Shown here: one piece after another, positions 10,983 through 21,655 of the stretch | Position numbering within the stretch: position 1 is the stretch's first letter | Layout of the letters: the number at the start of each line of letters is the position of its first letter | DNA from: Pantanalinema sp. | GTDB taxonomy: Bacteria; Cyanobacteriota; Sericytochromatia; S15B-MN24; UBA4093 | DNA: 64,000 nucleotides | Direction of reading: 5' to 3' | NCBI GenBank assembly: GCA_036704125.1 | Contig: DATNQI010000102.1 | Span: 24,745 to 88,744 of the forward strand | Notes under the pieces: generated by a model | What the model saw: the letters and a program-made list of their open reading frames with translations, nothing else | What the model was told of the DNA's origin: nothing | Databases searched by the model: none | Program-made: the position numbers and the translations under genes

Positions 10983-12635
10983 ATGGGACCTTTCCGCTGG
11001 CTCCCCCTGCTCTTGGCCGGGACGCTCCTCGTCTCGGCCTGCTCCGGCAGCAACCCCGCGAGCCCGGGTTCGACCAACCCGGGGATCCCCGCGGCCACCG
11101 GGGCGACGACCGCCTCGCGGCCCGAGGCCGGCAGCGAGAAGGTCACCGTCAAGGGCGCCATCGAGGATGCGCGCACCGGCGATTCGGTCCCCAAGGCCGT
11201 GGTGGTCATCCAGGCCCTGACCACCGATAGCCTTCCTTCGCCGGTGGCGAGCGGCTCGGCGACGGGCTCCGCGACCCCCGAGCCCACCCCCAGCCCCGTC
11301 CCCACGGCGACCCCGCAGGCGCCCACCAACGCCGGCCGCCAGGGCGCCACCGCCCCCAAGCGCCCCGCCCCCAAGCCCGGCGATCCCAGGGCCCCCAGGA
11401 AGGTCTCGGTGGACGACAAGGGCCAGTTCGAGATCAAGGACGTGGCCCCCGGGACCTACGCGGTCACGGCCTACGCGCCCGGTTACCAGGCGCTCACCAT
11501 CGTCGGCAACCGGCCCACCCAGCTCAACATGAAGCTGACCCCCCACAAGCTGAGCGCCGGCCACGAGGTCGCAGGCTCGGTCAAGACCGCGGCCGAGAAG
11601 CCCGCCGAGGGGGCGCACGTGGTGGCGGGGGTGATCCCCGGCCTGACCATCGGCGACTCGACCGAGGCCAAGTCCGACGGCTCCTTCGTGCTCAAGGACC
11701 TGCGCGCCGGCCGCACCCCCGTCGCGGCCTACCTGGGCGACGCCGGCGAGATCAAGGCCTGGGCCCTCCAGGCCGAGGTGCCCGTCGCCATCGGCAAGGA
11801 CAAGAAGACCCCCGCGCCCCAGCTCGTCCTGCGCGCCGTGAGCAACCCCGTGATCCTCTCGGGCAAGGTGACCTCGAGCGTCAAGGAGCTCAAGCCCCGC
11901 CAGGTGTCGGTGCAGCTGGTGACCGACACCGGCGCGCTGCCCCTCTTGACCCGCACCCCCGACAAGGAAGGGTACTTCCGCTTCTCGCTGCCCGCCCTCG
12001 GCGAGGGGCAGACCTACCAGCTGATCGCTAGCGGCGCGGATGCCGAGGGCGACGTGGTCTACACCCACAAGCACAAGCTGAACGCCAGCGACCTCAAGCT
12101 CGAGATCGCCCTTCCCAAGGCGCCGATCGCTCCCAAGCTGGATGCGTTCGAGGAGCCCGCCGGCCTCGTCTCCTGGGATGCGGTCGACGACGTCTCGGTC
12201 TACCGCCTGCGCGTCGAGACCGCGGGCGACGAGCCCGAGACCGTCTGGGAGAGCTTCTCGACCGGCACCCGGGTCGCCCTGCCCGATCCCGACGTGATCC
12301 CCCTGCTCAAGAAGGGCGAGAAGTACCGCCTGACGCTCACCTCCATCAAGGTGGCGGACGGCACCGGCTACGACCTGGCCGGGGTCTCGGGCGAGCCCTG
12401 GGCCTTCGCCGCGAGCCACGCGCCGGTGGACTTCGTCTTCGGCGAGCAGCCAGCCGTGAGCCCTCGGGCGCAGGCCGCTCCGGGCTCGGAGGCGGGCCTC
12501 TCGACGGCGCCCGTGGCCCCGCCCGCGCTTTCGCCCGTCACCCCGAGCGCGGCCAAGCCCGGCGCGATCGCCAAGCCGCAGCCAAAGCCCAAGGCGACCC
12601 CGAAGCCGAAGGCAAAGGGGACGACCAAGGTTTGA
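10983..12635 (+). CDS. Lipoprotein with carboxypeptidase-regulatory-like repeats
   Basis: This 550-residue protein starts with a lipoprotein signal (LLAGTLLVSAC, lipid cysteine near residue 22) followed by a Ser/Pro/Thr-rich linker. At least three beta-sandwich repeats of the carboxypeptidase-regulatory or CnaB type are seen: VKGAIEDARTGDSVPKAVV...GQFEIKDVAPGTYAV, a second around GSFVLKDLRAGRTPVAA, and a third around SGKVTSSVKELKP. A fibronectin-like segment (VSWDAVDDVSVYRLRVE) follows, then a Pro/Lys/Ala tail ending KPKAKGTTKV. It is probably a cell-envelope structural protein; no enzymatic motif is seen. ATG 10983 is chosen for its GGAGG and because the signal peptide begins there. The stop overlaps the next start (TGATG). 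Confidence 0.75.
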   Translation: MGPFRWLPLLLAGTLLVSACSGSNPASPGSTNPGIPAATGATTASRPEAGSEKVTVKGAIEDARTGDSVPKAVVVIQALTTDSLPSPVASGSATGSATPEPTPSPVPTATPQAPTNAGRQGATAPKRPAPKPGDPRAPRKVSVDDKGQFEIKDVAPGTYAVTAYAPGYQALTIVGNRPTQLNMKLTPHKLSAGHEVAGSVKTAAEKPAEGAHVVAGVIPGLTIGDSTEAKSDGSFVLKDLRAGRTPVAAYLGDAGEIKAWALQAEVPVAIGKDKKTPAPQLVLRAVSNPVILSGKVTSSVKELKPRQVSVQLVTDTGALPLLTRTPDKEGYFRFSLPALGEGQTYQLIASGADAEGDVVYTHKHKLNASDLKLEIALPKAPIAPKLDAFEEPAGLVSWDAVDDVSVYRLRVETAGDEPETVWESFSTGTRVALPDPDVIPLLKKGEKYRLTLTSIKVADGTGYDLAGVSGEPWAFAASHAPVDFVFGEQPAVSPRAQAAPGSEAGLSTAPVAPPALSPVTPSAAKPGAIAKPQPKPKATPKPKAKGTTKV

Positions 12636-13573
12636 TGCGGCCCGGCACCTTCGTCGTCGTCGACCTGGAGACGACCGGCCTCGACTACAAGCTGGACCGC
12701 ATCCTCGAGATCGGGGCGGTCCGCTTGCAGGACGGCGTGGTCACCGGCGAGTTCCAGGCCCTGGTGGACCCCGAGGTCCCGCTGCGGGAGGCCAACGTCG
12801 CCATTCACGGCATCTCGGCCGAGCTCGTCGCCGGAGCCCCGCGGCTCGCCCAGGTGCTGCCGGCTTTCCTGGAGTTCCTGGGCGCCGCGCCGGTGGTCGC
12901 CCACAACGCGCAGTTCGACATGAACTTCCTGCGCCACCACGCGGCCGAGACGCTGGGCCTCCCTTTCGAGAACCCGGCGGTGGACACGCTTTCGATGGCG
13001 CGCGAGGTCTTCCCGCGCGAGAAGGCCCTTAGCCTCGAGCGCCTGCTCGAGCTCTTCGGCGAGCCGCCCCGGCCCCTGCACCGGGCCCTCGAGGACGCGC
13101 GGGCGCTGGCCTCGGTCTTCTACCGCCTGGCCGACTTGCAGGACCAGCGGCGGGACTACCAGCGCGGCCAGTTCGGCCGCATCGACCAGGTGGCCCTGCG
13201 CTACCGCGACCTGGGGCACCTGATCGACCTCATGCAGGCCGAGTTCAAGGAGCTGCGGCGCACCCTCGAGGTCTACTTCGAGGAGACCCAGGGCGACGCG
13301 ATCGCCCTGCCGGGCGGCGACGTGCTGCGCCACCTGCGCCACGAGAACCACGAGTTCCACCCCGAGGAGACCCGCGCCGTCCTCGAGACGCTCGGGATCC
13401 TCGAGCGGGTCCAGCGGATCGACCGCGAGAAGCTCGATCGCTGGATCAAGGGCGATCGCCTGAGCGATGAGCAGAAGGCCCATGTCCTCTCGGCGCGCCG
13501 CTTTCTGGGGTATCGATCCGTCATGAGCTGGGAGCGACCTGCCTCGAGGATGTCTTCCTCCCTCGAAGCGTGA
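12635..13573 (+). CDS. DnaQ-family 3'-5' exonuclease (DEDDh)
   Basis: The N-terminal 170 residues of this 312-residue protein hold a DEDDh nuclease: VVVDLETTGLD (D10, E12), HNAQFDMNFL with the third acid, and HRALEDA with the general-base His and last Asp. This fold is found in the DNA polymerase III epsilon subunit and related exonucleases. The remaining roughly 140 residues have no domain I can name and contain a charged, probably helical region. The ATG overlaps the lipoprotein stop (TGATG). Because of the extra C-terminal part it may be a stand-alone repair or RNA-processing exonuclease rather than the replicative proofreader. Confidence 0.82.
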   Translation: MRPGTFVVVDLETTGLDYKLDRILEIGAVRLQDGVVTGEFQALVDPEVPLREANVAIHGISAELVAGAPRLAQVLPAFLEFLGAAPVVAHNAQFDMNFLRHHAAETLGLPFENPAVDTLSMAREVFPREKALSLERLLELFGEPPRPLHRALEDARALASVFYRLADLQDQRRDYQRGQFGRIDQVALRYRDLGHLIDLMQAEFKELRRTLEVYFEETQGDAIALPGGDVLRHLRHENHEFHPEETRAVLETLGILERVQRIDREKLDRWIKGDRLSDEQKAHVLSARRFLGYRSVMSWERPASRMSSSLEA

Positions 13574-13595
13574 GGCCCGGCGCGCCTTTGCGGCA

Positions 13596-13604
13596 TGCTA
13601 GAAT
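13596..13604 (+). promoter_or_regulatory. Extended -10 promoter of the Nudix gene
   Basis: TGCTAGAAT is an extended -10 (TGnTAnnnT). The identical nine bases recur before nuoA at 15433-15441. No -35 is apparent, as expected for extended -10 promoters. The predicted start lies about 33 bases upstream of the GTG. Confidence 0.5.
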
Positions 13605-13643
13605 AGCTCCGGCGCCATCCTTTCACCCAACGGAGAATCCACC

Positions 13644-14180
13644 GTGGCAAATGAATTCCAACACCTGGTCGAGCGTGGCCTGACGCAGGAGAGCGTCTAC
13701 CGCGGAAACCTCCTGAACATCCGGGTCGATACCGTTGCCCTGCCCGACGGGGCGATCGCCAACCGCGAGATCGTGGTGCACCCGGGGGCGGTCGCGGTGG
13801 TGCCCCTGACCGACGACGGCCGGGTGGTGCTGGTGCGGCAGTTCCGCTACCCGATCAACCGGATCACCCTCGAGATCCCCGCCGGCAAGCTCGAGTTCGG
13901 CGAGGAGCCCGAGGCCACCTGCCGCCGGGAGCTGGCCGAGGAGACGGGGCTTTCGGCCGGCCAGATCGAGAAGCTGGCCGAGATCGTCGTGGCGCCCGGC
14001 TACAGCAGCGAGCGCATCACCCTCTACAAGGCGACCGGCCTGAGCGCCTCGGGTGCCCAGCCCGACGACGACGAGTTCATCGAGACCGTCACCTTGCCGG
14101 TGGACGAGGTCCACGCCATGATCAGGCGCGGCGAGATCGACGACGCGAAGACGATCATCGCGCTCGGCTGGCTGCGCTAG
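13644..14180 (+). CDS. Nudix hydrolase, ADP-ribose pyrophosphatase type
   Basis: This 178-residue protein carries a complete Nudix box in GKLEFGEEPEATCRRELAEE followed by TGL, matching GX5EX7REUXEEXGU. The preceding VVPLTDDGRVVLVRQFRYPI and the following PGYSSERITLYKA are typical of ADP-ribose/ADP-sugar pyrophosphatases (NudF-like), which hydrolyse ADP-ribose to AMP and ribose 5-phosphate. The start is GTG, with GGAGAA upstream and an extended -10 promoter about 40 bases before. The methyltransferase gene follows after four bases, so both are probably co-transcribed. Confidence 0.88.
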   Translation: MANEFQHLVERGLTQESVYRGNLLNIRVDTVALPDGAIANREIVVHPGAVAVVPLTDDGRVVLVRQFRYPINRITLEIPAGKLEFGEEPEATCRRELAEETGLSAGQIEKLAEIVVAPGYSSERITLYKATGLSASGAQPDDDEFIETVTLPVDEVHAMIRRGEIDDAKTIIALGWLR

Positions 14181-14184
14181 GGCC

Positions 14185-15360
14185 ATGACGCGCCGAGAGG
14201 CCCTCGAGGCGGCCCTCGAAGCCGCTGCGGCGGACGGGGTCATGACCTTCCGGACCTTCATGGAGCTTGCGCTCTACCACCCGGAAGGGGGCTACTACAC
14301 CCGGCCAGAGATGAGGGTCGGGGCGGGGGGCGACTTCCACACCAGCCCCACCATCCACCCGGCGTTCGGCCAGTGCCTGGCGCGCCAGCTCCGGCAGCTG
14401 TGGGAGCGCCTCGGCAGGCCCGATGACCTCTGCCTGCTGGAGATGGGGGCGGGCAGCGGCCAGCTGGCCGACCAGATCCTCGAGGCCCTCGCCGGCGTGC
14501 GCGGCGGCTGGAAGCGCGTCCGCTACGCCATCCTCGAGCGCAGCCCCGCCCTGCGCGAGCGCCAGCAGGAGCTGCTCTCGCCTCACAAAGAGGCGCTCAC
14601 CTGGGTCGACTCGCTGGAGGCCCTGTCGCCCGCGGGCCAGTGGACCGGGATCGTCTTCAGCAACGAGCTCTTCGATGCCTTCCCCGTCCACCGCGTGATC
14701 GGCCTTGCGCAGGGCTTCGCCGAGATCGGCGTGATGCGCGGCAAGAACGGGCGCTGGCGTCAGGTCGGGATCGAGCCGACGACCCCGCGCCTCGCCGAGA
14801 CCCTTTCGCGCCTGGGGGTGACGCTTCAAGAAGGCCAGCAGGCCGAGGTCAACCTCGATGCCCAGGACTGGATGAACGAGCTCGGCGCCTGGCTGGGGCG
14901 CGGCTTCCTCGTCACGGTCGACTACGGCAGCGAGGCCGAGAGGGTCTATGCCCCCCACCGCAAGAAGGGGACGATCCGCGGCTTCTTCAAGCAGATGGCG
15001 AGCGAGGATCCCCTCGCCCATCCGGGCGAGCAGGACCTCACCAGCGACGTCGACTTCACCTCCTTGATCGCCGCGGGCGAAGGGGCGGGGCTCAGGACCC
15101 TGGGGGTCGTCCCGCAGGGGGTCTTCCTCACCCACCTCGGCATCCGGGAGATCGAGAAACAGATCCTCAAGGGCGTCAAGACGACCCTCGGCGCCGACTT
15201 CGCCGCCTTCGAGATCCGCAAGCTGTACCAGAGCGAGGCCATGGGCGATCGCTTCCTGGTCCTGGTCCAGGCCAAGGGGGTCGATGCCGGCCCGAAGGAC
15301 GTGATCGGGCTTTCGGGTACGCCCGCGAGATCGGGTTGGAAGGTTATCTTTGGTCAGTGA
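14185..15360 (+). CDS. midA: MidA/NDUFAF7-family SAM-dependent methyltransferase
   Basis: This 391-residue protein matches the COG1565 family. Visible hallmarks are the N-terminal TFRTFMELALYHPEGGYYTR, GAGGDFHTSP, the SAM-binding LLEMGAGSGQLADQIL, FSNELFDAFPVHRV, and VTVDYGSEAE. The mitochondrial member NDUFAF7 dimethylates one arginine of the complex I subunit NDUFS2 and is needed for complex I assembly. Here the gene lies immediately upstream of the nuo operon, whose NuoD keeps that arginine (R68 in YLHRGFEK). I infer that it modifies NuoD. The stop is followed by the AT-rich nuo promoter region. Confidence 0.88.
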   Translation: MTRREALEAALEAAAADGVMTFRTFMELALYHPEGGYYTRPEMRVGAGGDFHTSPTIHPAFGQCLARQLRQLWERLGRPDDLCLLEMGAGSGQLADQILEALAGVRGGWKRVRYAILERSPALRERQQELLSPHKEALTWVDSLEALSPAGQWTGIVFSNELFDAFPVHRVIGLAQGFAEIGVMRGKNGRWRQVGIEPTTPRLAETLSRLGVTLQEGQQAEVNLDAQDWMNELGAWLGRGFLVTVDYGSEAERVYAPHRKKGTIRGFFKQMASEDPLAHPGEQDLTSDVDFTSLIAAGEGAGLRTLGVVPQGVFLTHLGIREIEKQILKGVKTTLGADFAAFEIRKLYQSEAMGDRFLVLVQAKGVDAGPKDVIGLSGTPARSGWKVIFGQ

Positions 15361-15441
15361 TTGACATAATAAAGTCATAAGGATAACTTTTCCAACTTTT
15401 TACCTTGCTTGGTCGGGCCGATCTGGGATCTATGCTAGAAT
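15361..15441 (+). promoter_or_regulatory. nuo operon promoter region
   Basis: This is one of the most AT-rich stretches in the window. TTGACA (15361-15366) is a consensus -35, with only a weak -10 at the right distance, and it lies in a dyad TGAC-N8-GTCA (15362-15377) that could bind a regulator. Downstream, TGCTAGAAT (15433-15441) is a strong extended -10, identical to the one before the Nudix gene. It predicts a start near 15448 and a leader of about 73 bases to nuoA. Confidence 0.5.
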
Positions 15442-15520
15442 GGGCCGCAGCTCAAAGCGTGGACTCCCCATGGATTCACGCGCCTGCACACTTTGCCGCC
15501 TCCCGAAGGACTGGAAACTT

Positions 15521-15885
15521 ATGCTGGACTTCAACGTTACATTCGCGATCGCCGTCGTGCTCGCGCTGGCCATCATCGTGCCGGTTGCGATGCTCGCGAT
15601 CCACGCGCTGCTCGGTCGTGCGCGCGTCACGACAGTCGCCAAGGGCGAGACCTACGAGGCGGGCATCGCGCCCAAGTCGGTGATCGGCACGCCCCGCTCG
15701 CGATTCTCGGTCAAGTTCTACCTGATCGCCATCCTCTTCATCATCTTCGATGTGGAAGCGGTCTTCCTCTATCCCTGGGCGGTCAACTTCCAGAAGCTGG
15801 GCCTGTTCGGCTTCGTGGAGATGCTGATCTTCCTGTCCGTGCTGTTCACGGGCTTCGTTTACATCCTGAAGAGAGGAGCACTCAA

Positions 15886-15898
<13 letters not shown>
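15521..15898 (+). CDS. nuoA: NADH-quinone oxidoreductase subunit A
   Basis: NuoA is a three-helix membrane subunit at the hinge between the quinone site and the proton-pumping arm. The 125 residues include the conserved YEAGIAP and [12 protein letters not shown] segments. ATG 15521 is chosen for normal family length and GAAGGA upstream. Earlier in-frame ATGs at 15440 and 15470 add a Cys-containing stretch not typical of NuoA, and the first lies on the promoter. Its end overlaps nuoB by 13 bases. Confidence 0.95.
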
Positions 15899-16389
<491 letters not shown>

Positions 16390-16405
16390 GAAAGGGATTT
16401 AGACG

Positions 16406-16960
16406 ATGGAACAGACCCTCTCGATCACCCTCAGCAAGCTCCAGGAGAAGTTCAAGAAAGAGATCGTCGCCGTCTCCTCGTGGCGCGCAGACGACTGCGT
16501 CGTCATCCGCAAGGAGGCCCTGGTGGCCGTCGCCGCCTTCCTGCGCGACGATCCCGAGCTCGACTACAACATGCTGGTGGACATCGGCGCGGTGGACTAC
16601 CTCAACCACCCCAAGCCCCAGCCCGAGCGCTTCGCGGTCGCCTACCACTTCCTCTCGCTGAAGTTCAAGCACCGGGTCCGGGTCAAGGTCTTCGCGGGTC
16701 TCAAGGACCCCGAGATCGACACCCTGTGCGGCATGTGGAAGGCCGCCAACTGGATGGAGCGCGAGGTCTTCGACCAGTACGGCCTCAAGTTCAAGGGCCA
16801 CCCCAACCTCAAGCGCATCCTCAACCACGCCGAGTTCGTCGGGCACCCGCTGCGCAAGGACTACCCGATCCGCAAGCGCCAGGTGCTGACCGAGAGCGAT
16901 ACCCTCATGGACGAGATGCAGAAGCGTCTCGAAGCCAAGGGTCTCACGACAGGACGGTAA
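16406..16960 (+). CDS. nuoC: NADH-quinone oxidoreductase subunit C
   Basis: This 184-residue 30-kDa-type subunit belongs to the connecting module. The family signature is WMEREVFDQYGLKFKGHPNL, followed by GHPLRKDYP. It is separate from NuoD, unlike the NuoCD fusion of enterobacteria. Spacing to nuoD is six bases. The C-terminus ends shortly after the signature, as in many bacteria. Confidence 0.96.
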   Translation: MEQTLSITLSKLQEKFKKEIVAVSSWRADDCVVIRKEALVAVAAFLRDDPELDYNMLVDIGAVDYLNHPKPQPERFAVAYHFLSLKFKHRVRVKVFAGLKDPEIDTLCGMWKAANWMEREVFDQYGLKFKGHPNLKRILNHAEFVGHPLRKDYPIRKRQVLTESDTLMDEMQKRLEAKGLTTGR

Positions 16961-16966
16961 GAAGAC

Positions 16967-18208
16967 ATGTCCATTCCCTCCTCCAAGATCCTCGAGACCC
17001 CGCTCGACCTCCAGAGCGAGCAGGAGTTCTACAAGGAGCTCCACACCGAGCTGATGTTCCTCAACCTCGGTCCCTCGCACCCGGCGGCGCACGGCACCCT
17101 GCGCACCTTCGTGGCCCTGGACGGTGAGACCATCAAGGCGGCCGTCGCCGAGATCGGCTACCTGCACCGCGGCTTCGAGAAGACCGTCGAGCAGCGCACC
17201 TGGAACCAGGTCATCCCCTACACCGACCGCCTGAACTACTGCTCGGCCGCGCTCAACAACTTCGCCTTCTGCAAGGTGGCCGAGCGCATGCTCGACATCG
17301 AGATCACCCCGCGCGCCGCGGCGCTTCGGGTCATCGTCGGCGAGCTGATGCGCATCATCGACCACCTGATCGCGATCGGCACCAACATCCTCGACATGGG
17401 GGCGCTGACCAACTTCTGGTACACCTTCAACCAGCGCGAGAAGGTGTACGACATCATGGACAAGCTGTGCGGCGCGCGCCTGACCAACTCCTACGGCCGG
17501 ATCGGCGGCCTCTACCGCGACGCCTACCACGGCTTCGAGGAGGACGTGCTCGCGGTCCTGAAGGACTGCGAGGACGGCGTCAACCAGGTCGGCAAGCTGG
17601 TGCGCAAGAACAAGATCTTCATCGACCGCACCAAGGACGTCTGCATCGTCAGCCCCGAGATGGCGATCTCCTACGGCTTCACCGGCCCAACCCTTCGCGC
17701 CTCGGGCGTCGACTGGGACCTGCGCCGGGACACCCCCTACTGGGGCTACGACCAGTACGACTTCGAGGTCCCCGTCGGCACCACCGGCGACACCTGGGAC
17801 CGCGTGCTCGTGCGCTTCTACGAGGTCGAGCAGAGCGCCAGGATCATCCGCCAGGCGATCAAGACCCTTCCCAAGGGCCCGATCACCGTGGACGACAAGC
17901 GGATCGCCCTGCCCGGCAAGTCGGACACCTACCAGAACATCGAAGGCCTGATCAACCACTTCAAGCTGATCTTCGAGGGGGTCCGGGTGCCCGAGGGCGA
18001 GGTCTACGACGCCATCGAGGCCGCCAACGGCGAGCTGGGCTTCTACATCACCTCGGACGGCTCGGGCTTCCCCTACCGCGTCCGGGTGCGTCCGCCCTGC
18101 TTCATGAACTTCGCGGCCTTCCCCGAGATGATCGAGGGGTCCATGATCGCGGATGCCATGGCCACCCTCGGCTCCATCAACATCATCGCCGGCGAGCTCG
18201 ATCGCTAG
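16967..18208 (+). CDS. nuoD: NADH-quinone oxidoreductase subunit D
   Basis: NuoD (413 residues, 49-kDa subunit) forms the quinone pocket with NuoB. It keeps LGPSHPAAHGTLR with the conserved quinone-region His, DRLNY, and a C-terminal SDGSGFPYRVRVRPPCF. R68 in YLHRGFEK corresponds by alignment to the human NDUFS2 arginine (R118 of the precursor) methylated by NDUFAF7, whose homologue is encoded just upstream of this operon. The region was inherited from [NiFe] hydrogenases but lacks the nickel-binding cysteines, as in all complex I. Confidence 0.97.
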   Translation: MSIPSSKILETPLDLQSEQEFYKELHTELMFLNLGPSHPAAHGTLRTFVALDGETIKAAVAEIGYLHRGFEKTVEQRTWNQVIPYTDRLNYCSAALNNFAFCKVAERMLDIEITPRAAALRVIVGELMRIIDHLIAIGTNILDMGALTNFWYTFNQREKVYDIMDKLCGARLTNSYGRIGGLYRDAYHGFEEDVLAVLKDCEDGVNQVGKLVRKNKIFIDRTKDVCIVSPEMAISYGFTGPTLRASGVDWDLRRDTPYWGYDQYDFEVPVGTTGDTWDRVLVRFYEVEQSARIIRQAIKTLPKGPITVDDKRIALPGKSDTYQNIEGLINHFKLIFEGVRVPEGEVYDAIEAANGELGFYITSDGSGFPYRVRVRPPCFMNFAAFPEMIEGSMIADAMATLGSINIIAGELDR

Positions 18209-18229
18209 TCGCGCCATAAGGAAGATCAC

Positions 18230-18772
18230 ATGTTTGCGTTCACCGAAGAAAACGAGCGGAAGTTCGAGGAGATCCTCTCCCGCTTCCCCGCCGAGAACCG
18301 GATGGCCGCCACCCTGCCGACCCTGTGGCTCGCCCAGGAGCAGCACGGCTGGTTGCCGCCCGAGGTCCTCAAGTACGTCGCCGAGCGCGTGGGCGTGACC
18401 CCCGCGCACGTGCTGGGCGTGGCGACCTTCTACACCATGTACCTGACCAAGAAGCCCGGCGAGCACCTGCTCGAGGTCTGCACGTCGGTCTCGTGCTGCC
18501 TCACGGGCGGCCGCGAGACCCTCAAGCTGCTCTGCGACAAGCTCGAGGTCCTGCCCGGCGAGACCACCTCGGACGGCAAGTTCACGGTGCGCGCGGCCGA
18601 GTGCCTCGGCTCGTGCGACACCAGCCCCATGATGCAGGTCGACAACGACGTCTTCGTCGAGAACCTGACCCCCGAGAAGCTCGACGCCCTGATCGACGAG
18701 CTCAAGGGCCAGCCCTGGGGCACCCGCACCAAGCTTGCGAGCTTCTGCGCCGCCGGCAACAGGAGGAGCTAG
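18230..18772 (+). CDS. nuoE: NADH-quinone oxidoreductase subunit E
   Basis: This 180-residue thioredoxin-fold subunit binds [2Fe-2S] cluster N1a through CTSVSC and CLGSC. With NuoF and NuoG it forms the NADH-oxidising module. Its presence matters for taxonomy, because photosynthetic cyanobacterial NDH-1 lacks NuoE, NuoF and NuoG. It lies 21 bases after nuoD with AAGGAAGA as ribosome site, and three bases before nuoF. Confidence 0.96.
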   Translation: MFAFTEENERKFEEILSRFPAENRMAATLPTLWLAQEQHGWLPPEVLKYVAERVGVTPAHVLGVATFYTMYLTKKPGEHLLEVCTSVSCCLTGGRETLKLLCDKLEVLPGETTSDGKFTVRAAECLGSCDTSPMMQVDNDVFVENLTPEKLDALIDELKGQPWGTRTKLASFCAAGNRRS

Positions 18773-18775
18773 TCA

Positions 18776-20059
<1,284 letters not shown>

Positions 20060-20071
20060 GAAGAGAGCATC

Positions 20072-21643
20072 ATGGCGACGATTACGCTGAACGGCCGTCA
20101 GGTCGAGGTCCCGGATGGCCTCAACCTGATCCAGGCCGCCGAACACGTCGGGGTCACCATCCCCCACTACTGCTATCACCCCGGCCTGCCCATCGACGGC
20201 AACTGCCGCATGTGCCTGGTCGAGATCGAGGGGGCCCGCGGCCCCCAGATCTCCTGCAACACCTTCGTCAAGGACGGGATGGTCGTCAAGACCGACACCC
20301 CCGCCGTCGAGAAGATGCGCAAGGGCGTGCAGGAGTTCCTGCTGCTCAACCATCCCATCGACTGCCCCATCTGCGACCAGGCGGGCGAGTGCCGGCTCCA
20401 GGACTACTACATGGAGTACGGCCAGTACGAGAACCGCTCCATGGTCCCCAAGGTCGAGAAGAACAAGGTCGTCGACCTGGGGCCCCTGGTCGTGCTCGAC
20501 CAGGAGCGCTGCATCCTGTGCTCGCGCTGCGTCCGCTTCTGCGAGTCGGTCACCGAGACCGGCGAGCTGGTCATCGCGGGCCGCGGCGACAAGAGCCGCA
20601 TCGAGACCTTCCCCGGCATGCAGCTCGACAACCCCTACTCGGGTAACGTCGTGGACCTGTGCCCGGTGGGTGCCCTGACCTCCAAGGACTTCCGCTTCAA
20701 GCAGCGGGTGTGGTTCCTCAACACCGCCAAGTCGGTCTGCGTGGGCTGCTCCAACGGCTGCTCGGTCAACATCGACCACCGCGCCGGCATGACCTACCGC
20801 TACAAGCCCCGCCACAACGCCCAGGTCAACGAGTACTGGATGTGCGACGCGGGCCGCCTGAGCTACAAGGCCCTCAACGACAACCGCCTCTACGCCGCCC
20901 TGGTGGACGGCGAGGAGGTGCCCGTCGGCATCGCGCTCGACGCGGTCATCGCCAAGCTCAAGGCCGCGGTGGCCGAGCACGGCGCCGACTCGGTCGCGCT
21001 GGTGGGCTCGGCTCACGCCACCCTCGAGGCCAACTTCGTCCTCAAGCGCCTGGCCGCCGAGGTCCTCAAGACCTCGAAGCTGTTCGGCGCGACCCTCACC
21101 CCCGACGGCGAGGCCGACGACTTCCTGATCAAGGCCGACAAGACCCCCAACCGCAAGGGCCTGGACTTCCTGGGCTACGATCAGAGCGCCGAGGCCCTCA
21201 AGGCCGCGGTCGCCTCGGGTTCGATCAAGGTCCTGGTCGCGATGGACAACGACCTGGTCGGCGAGGGCGGTCCCGAGTGGGCCCAGCTCTTCAAGAGCGT
21301 TCCTTTCACCGTCTACATGACCAAGCACCACACCCCCTGGGCCGAGATGGCGTCAGTCACCCTGCCCATCGCCTCGCACGCCGAGCAGTTCGGCTCCTTC
21401 GTGCAGGCCAAGGGTGTGCTCCAGAAGGTCATGAAGGCTTACGACGCCCAGGGCGACGCGGCCCCCAGCTGGGAGGTCGTCTCCTCGCTGGCGCGCGCGC
21501 TCGGCACCGACTTCGGCTACGACGACGTGGAGCAGATCTGGACCGACATGAGCGCGGCCTACGAGGCGCTCAACGGCATGTCCTTCTACGGCATCCCGGA
21601 GACCGGGCACCAGCTGCCCGTCGCCGAGATGGTTGGAAAGTAG
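20072..21643 (+). CDS. nuoG: NADH-quinone oxidoreductase subunit G, shortened
   Basis: The N-terminal half is complete: [2Fe-2S] ligands C34, C45, C48, C62; the His-ligated [4Fe-4S] cluster H94, C98, C101, C107; a further [4Fe-4S] site in CILCSRCVRFC with a later CPVGAL; and the extra CVGCSNGC...C motif that holds the off-pathway cluster N7 in E. coli and Thermus. The molybdopterin-oxidoreductase-like C-terminal domain is reduced to roughly 280 residues, giving 523 in total where E. coli-type NuoG has about 900. The end is a clean stop 12 bases before nuoH, so this looks like an evolved short form rather than a frameshift. Confidence 0.93.
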   Translation: MATITLNGRQVEVPDGLNLIQAAEHVGVTIPHYCYHPGLPIDGNCRMCLVEIEGARGPQISCNTFVKDGMVVKTDTPAVEKMRKGVQEFLLLNHPIDCPICDQAGECRLQDYYMEYGQYENRSMVPKVEKNKVVDLGPLVVLDQERCILCSRCVRFCESVTETGELVIAGRGDKSRIETFPGMQLDNPYSGNVVDLCPVGALTSKDFRFKQRVWFLNTAKSVCVGCSNGCSVNIDHRAGMTYRYKPRHNAQVNEYWMCDAGRLSYKALNDNRLYAALVDGEEVPVGIALDAVIAKLKAAVAEHGADSVALVGSAHATLEANFVLKRLAAEVLKTSKLFGATLTPDGEADDFLIKADKTPNRKGLDFLGYDQSAEALKAAVASGSIKVLVAMDNDLVGEGGPEWAQLFKSVPFTVYMTKHHTPWAEMASVTLPIASHAEQFGSFVQAKGVLQKVMKAYDAQGDAAPSWEVVSSLARALGTDFGYDDVEQIWTDMSAAYEALNGMSFYGIPETGHQLPVAEMVGK

Positions 21644-21655
21644 GCGCAACTCACC

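Noticed and set aside
15440..15520. Upstream start for NuoA adding 27 residues
   Set aside because: The ATG at 15440 lies on the extended -10, and the extra sequence is not found in NuoA. ATG 15521 gives normal length.
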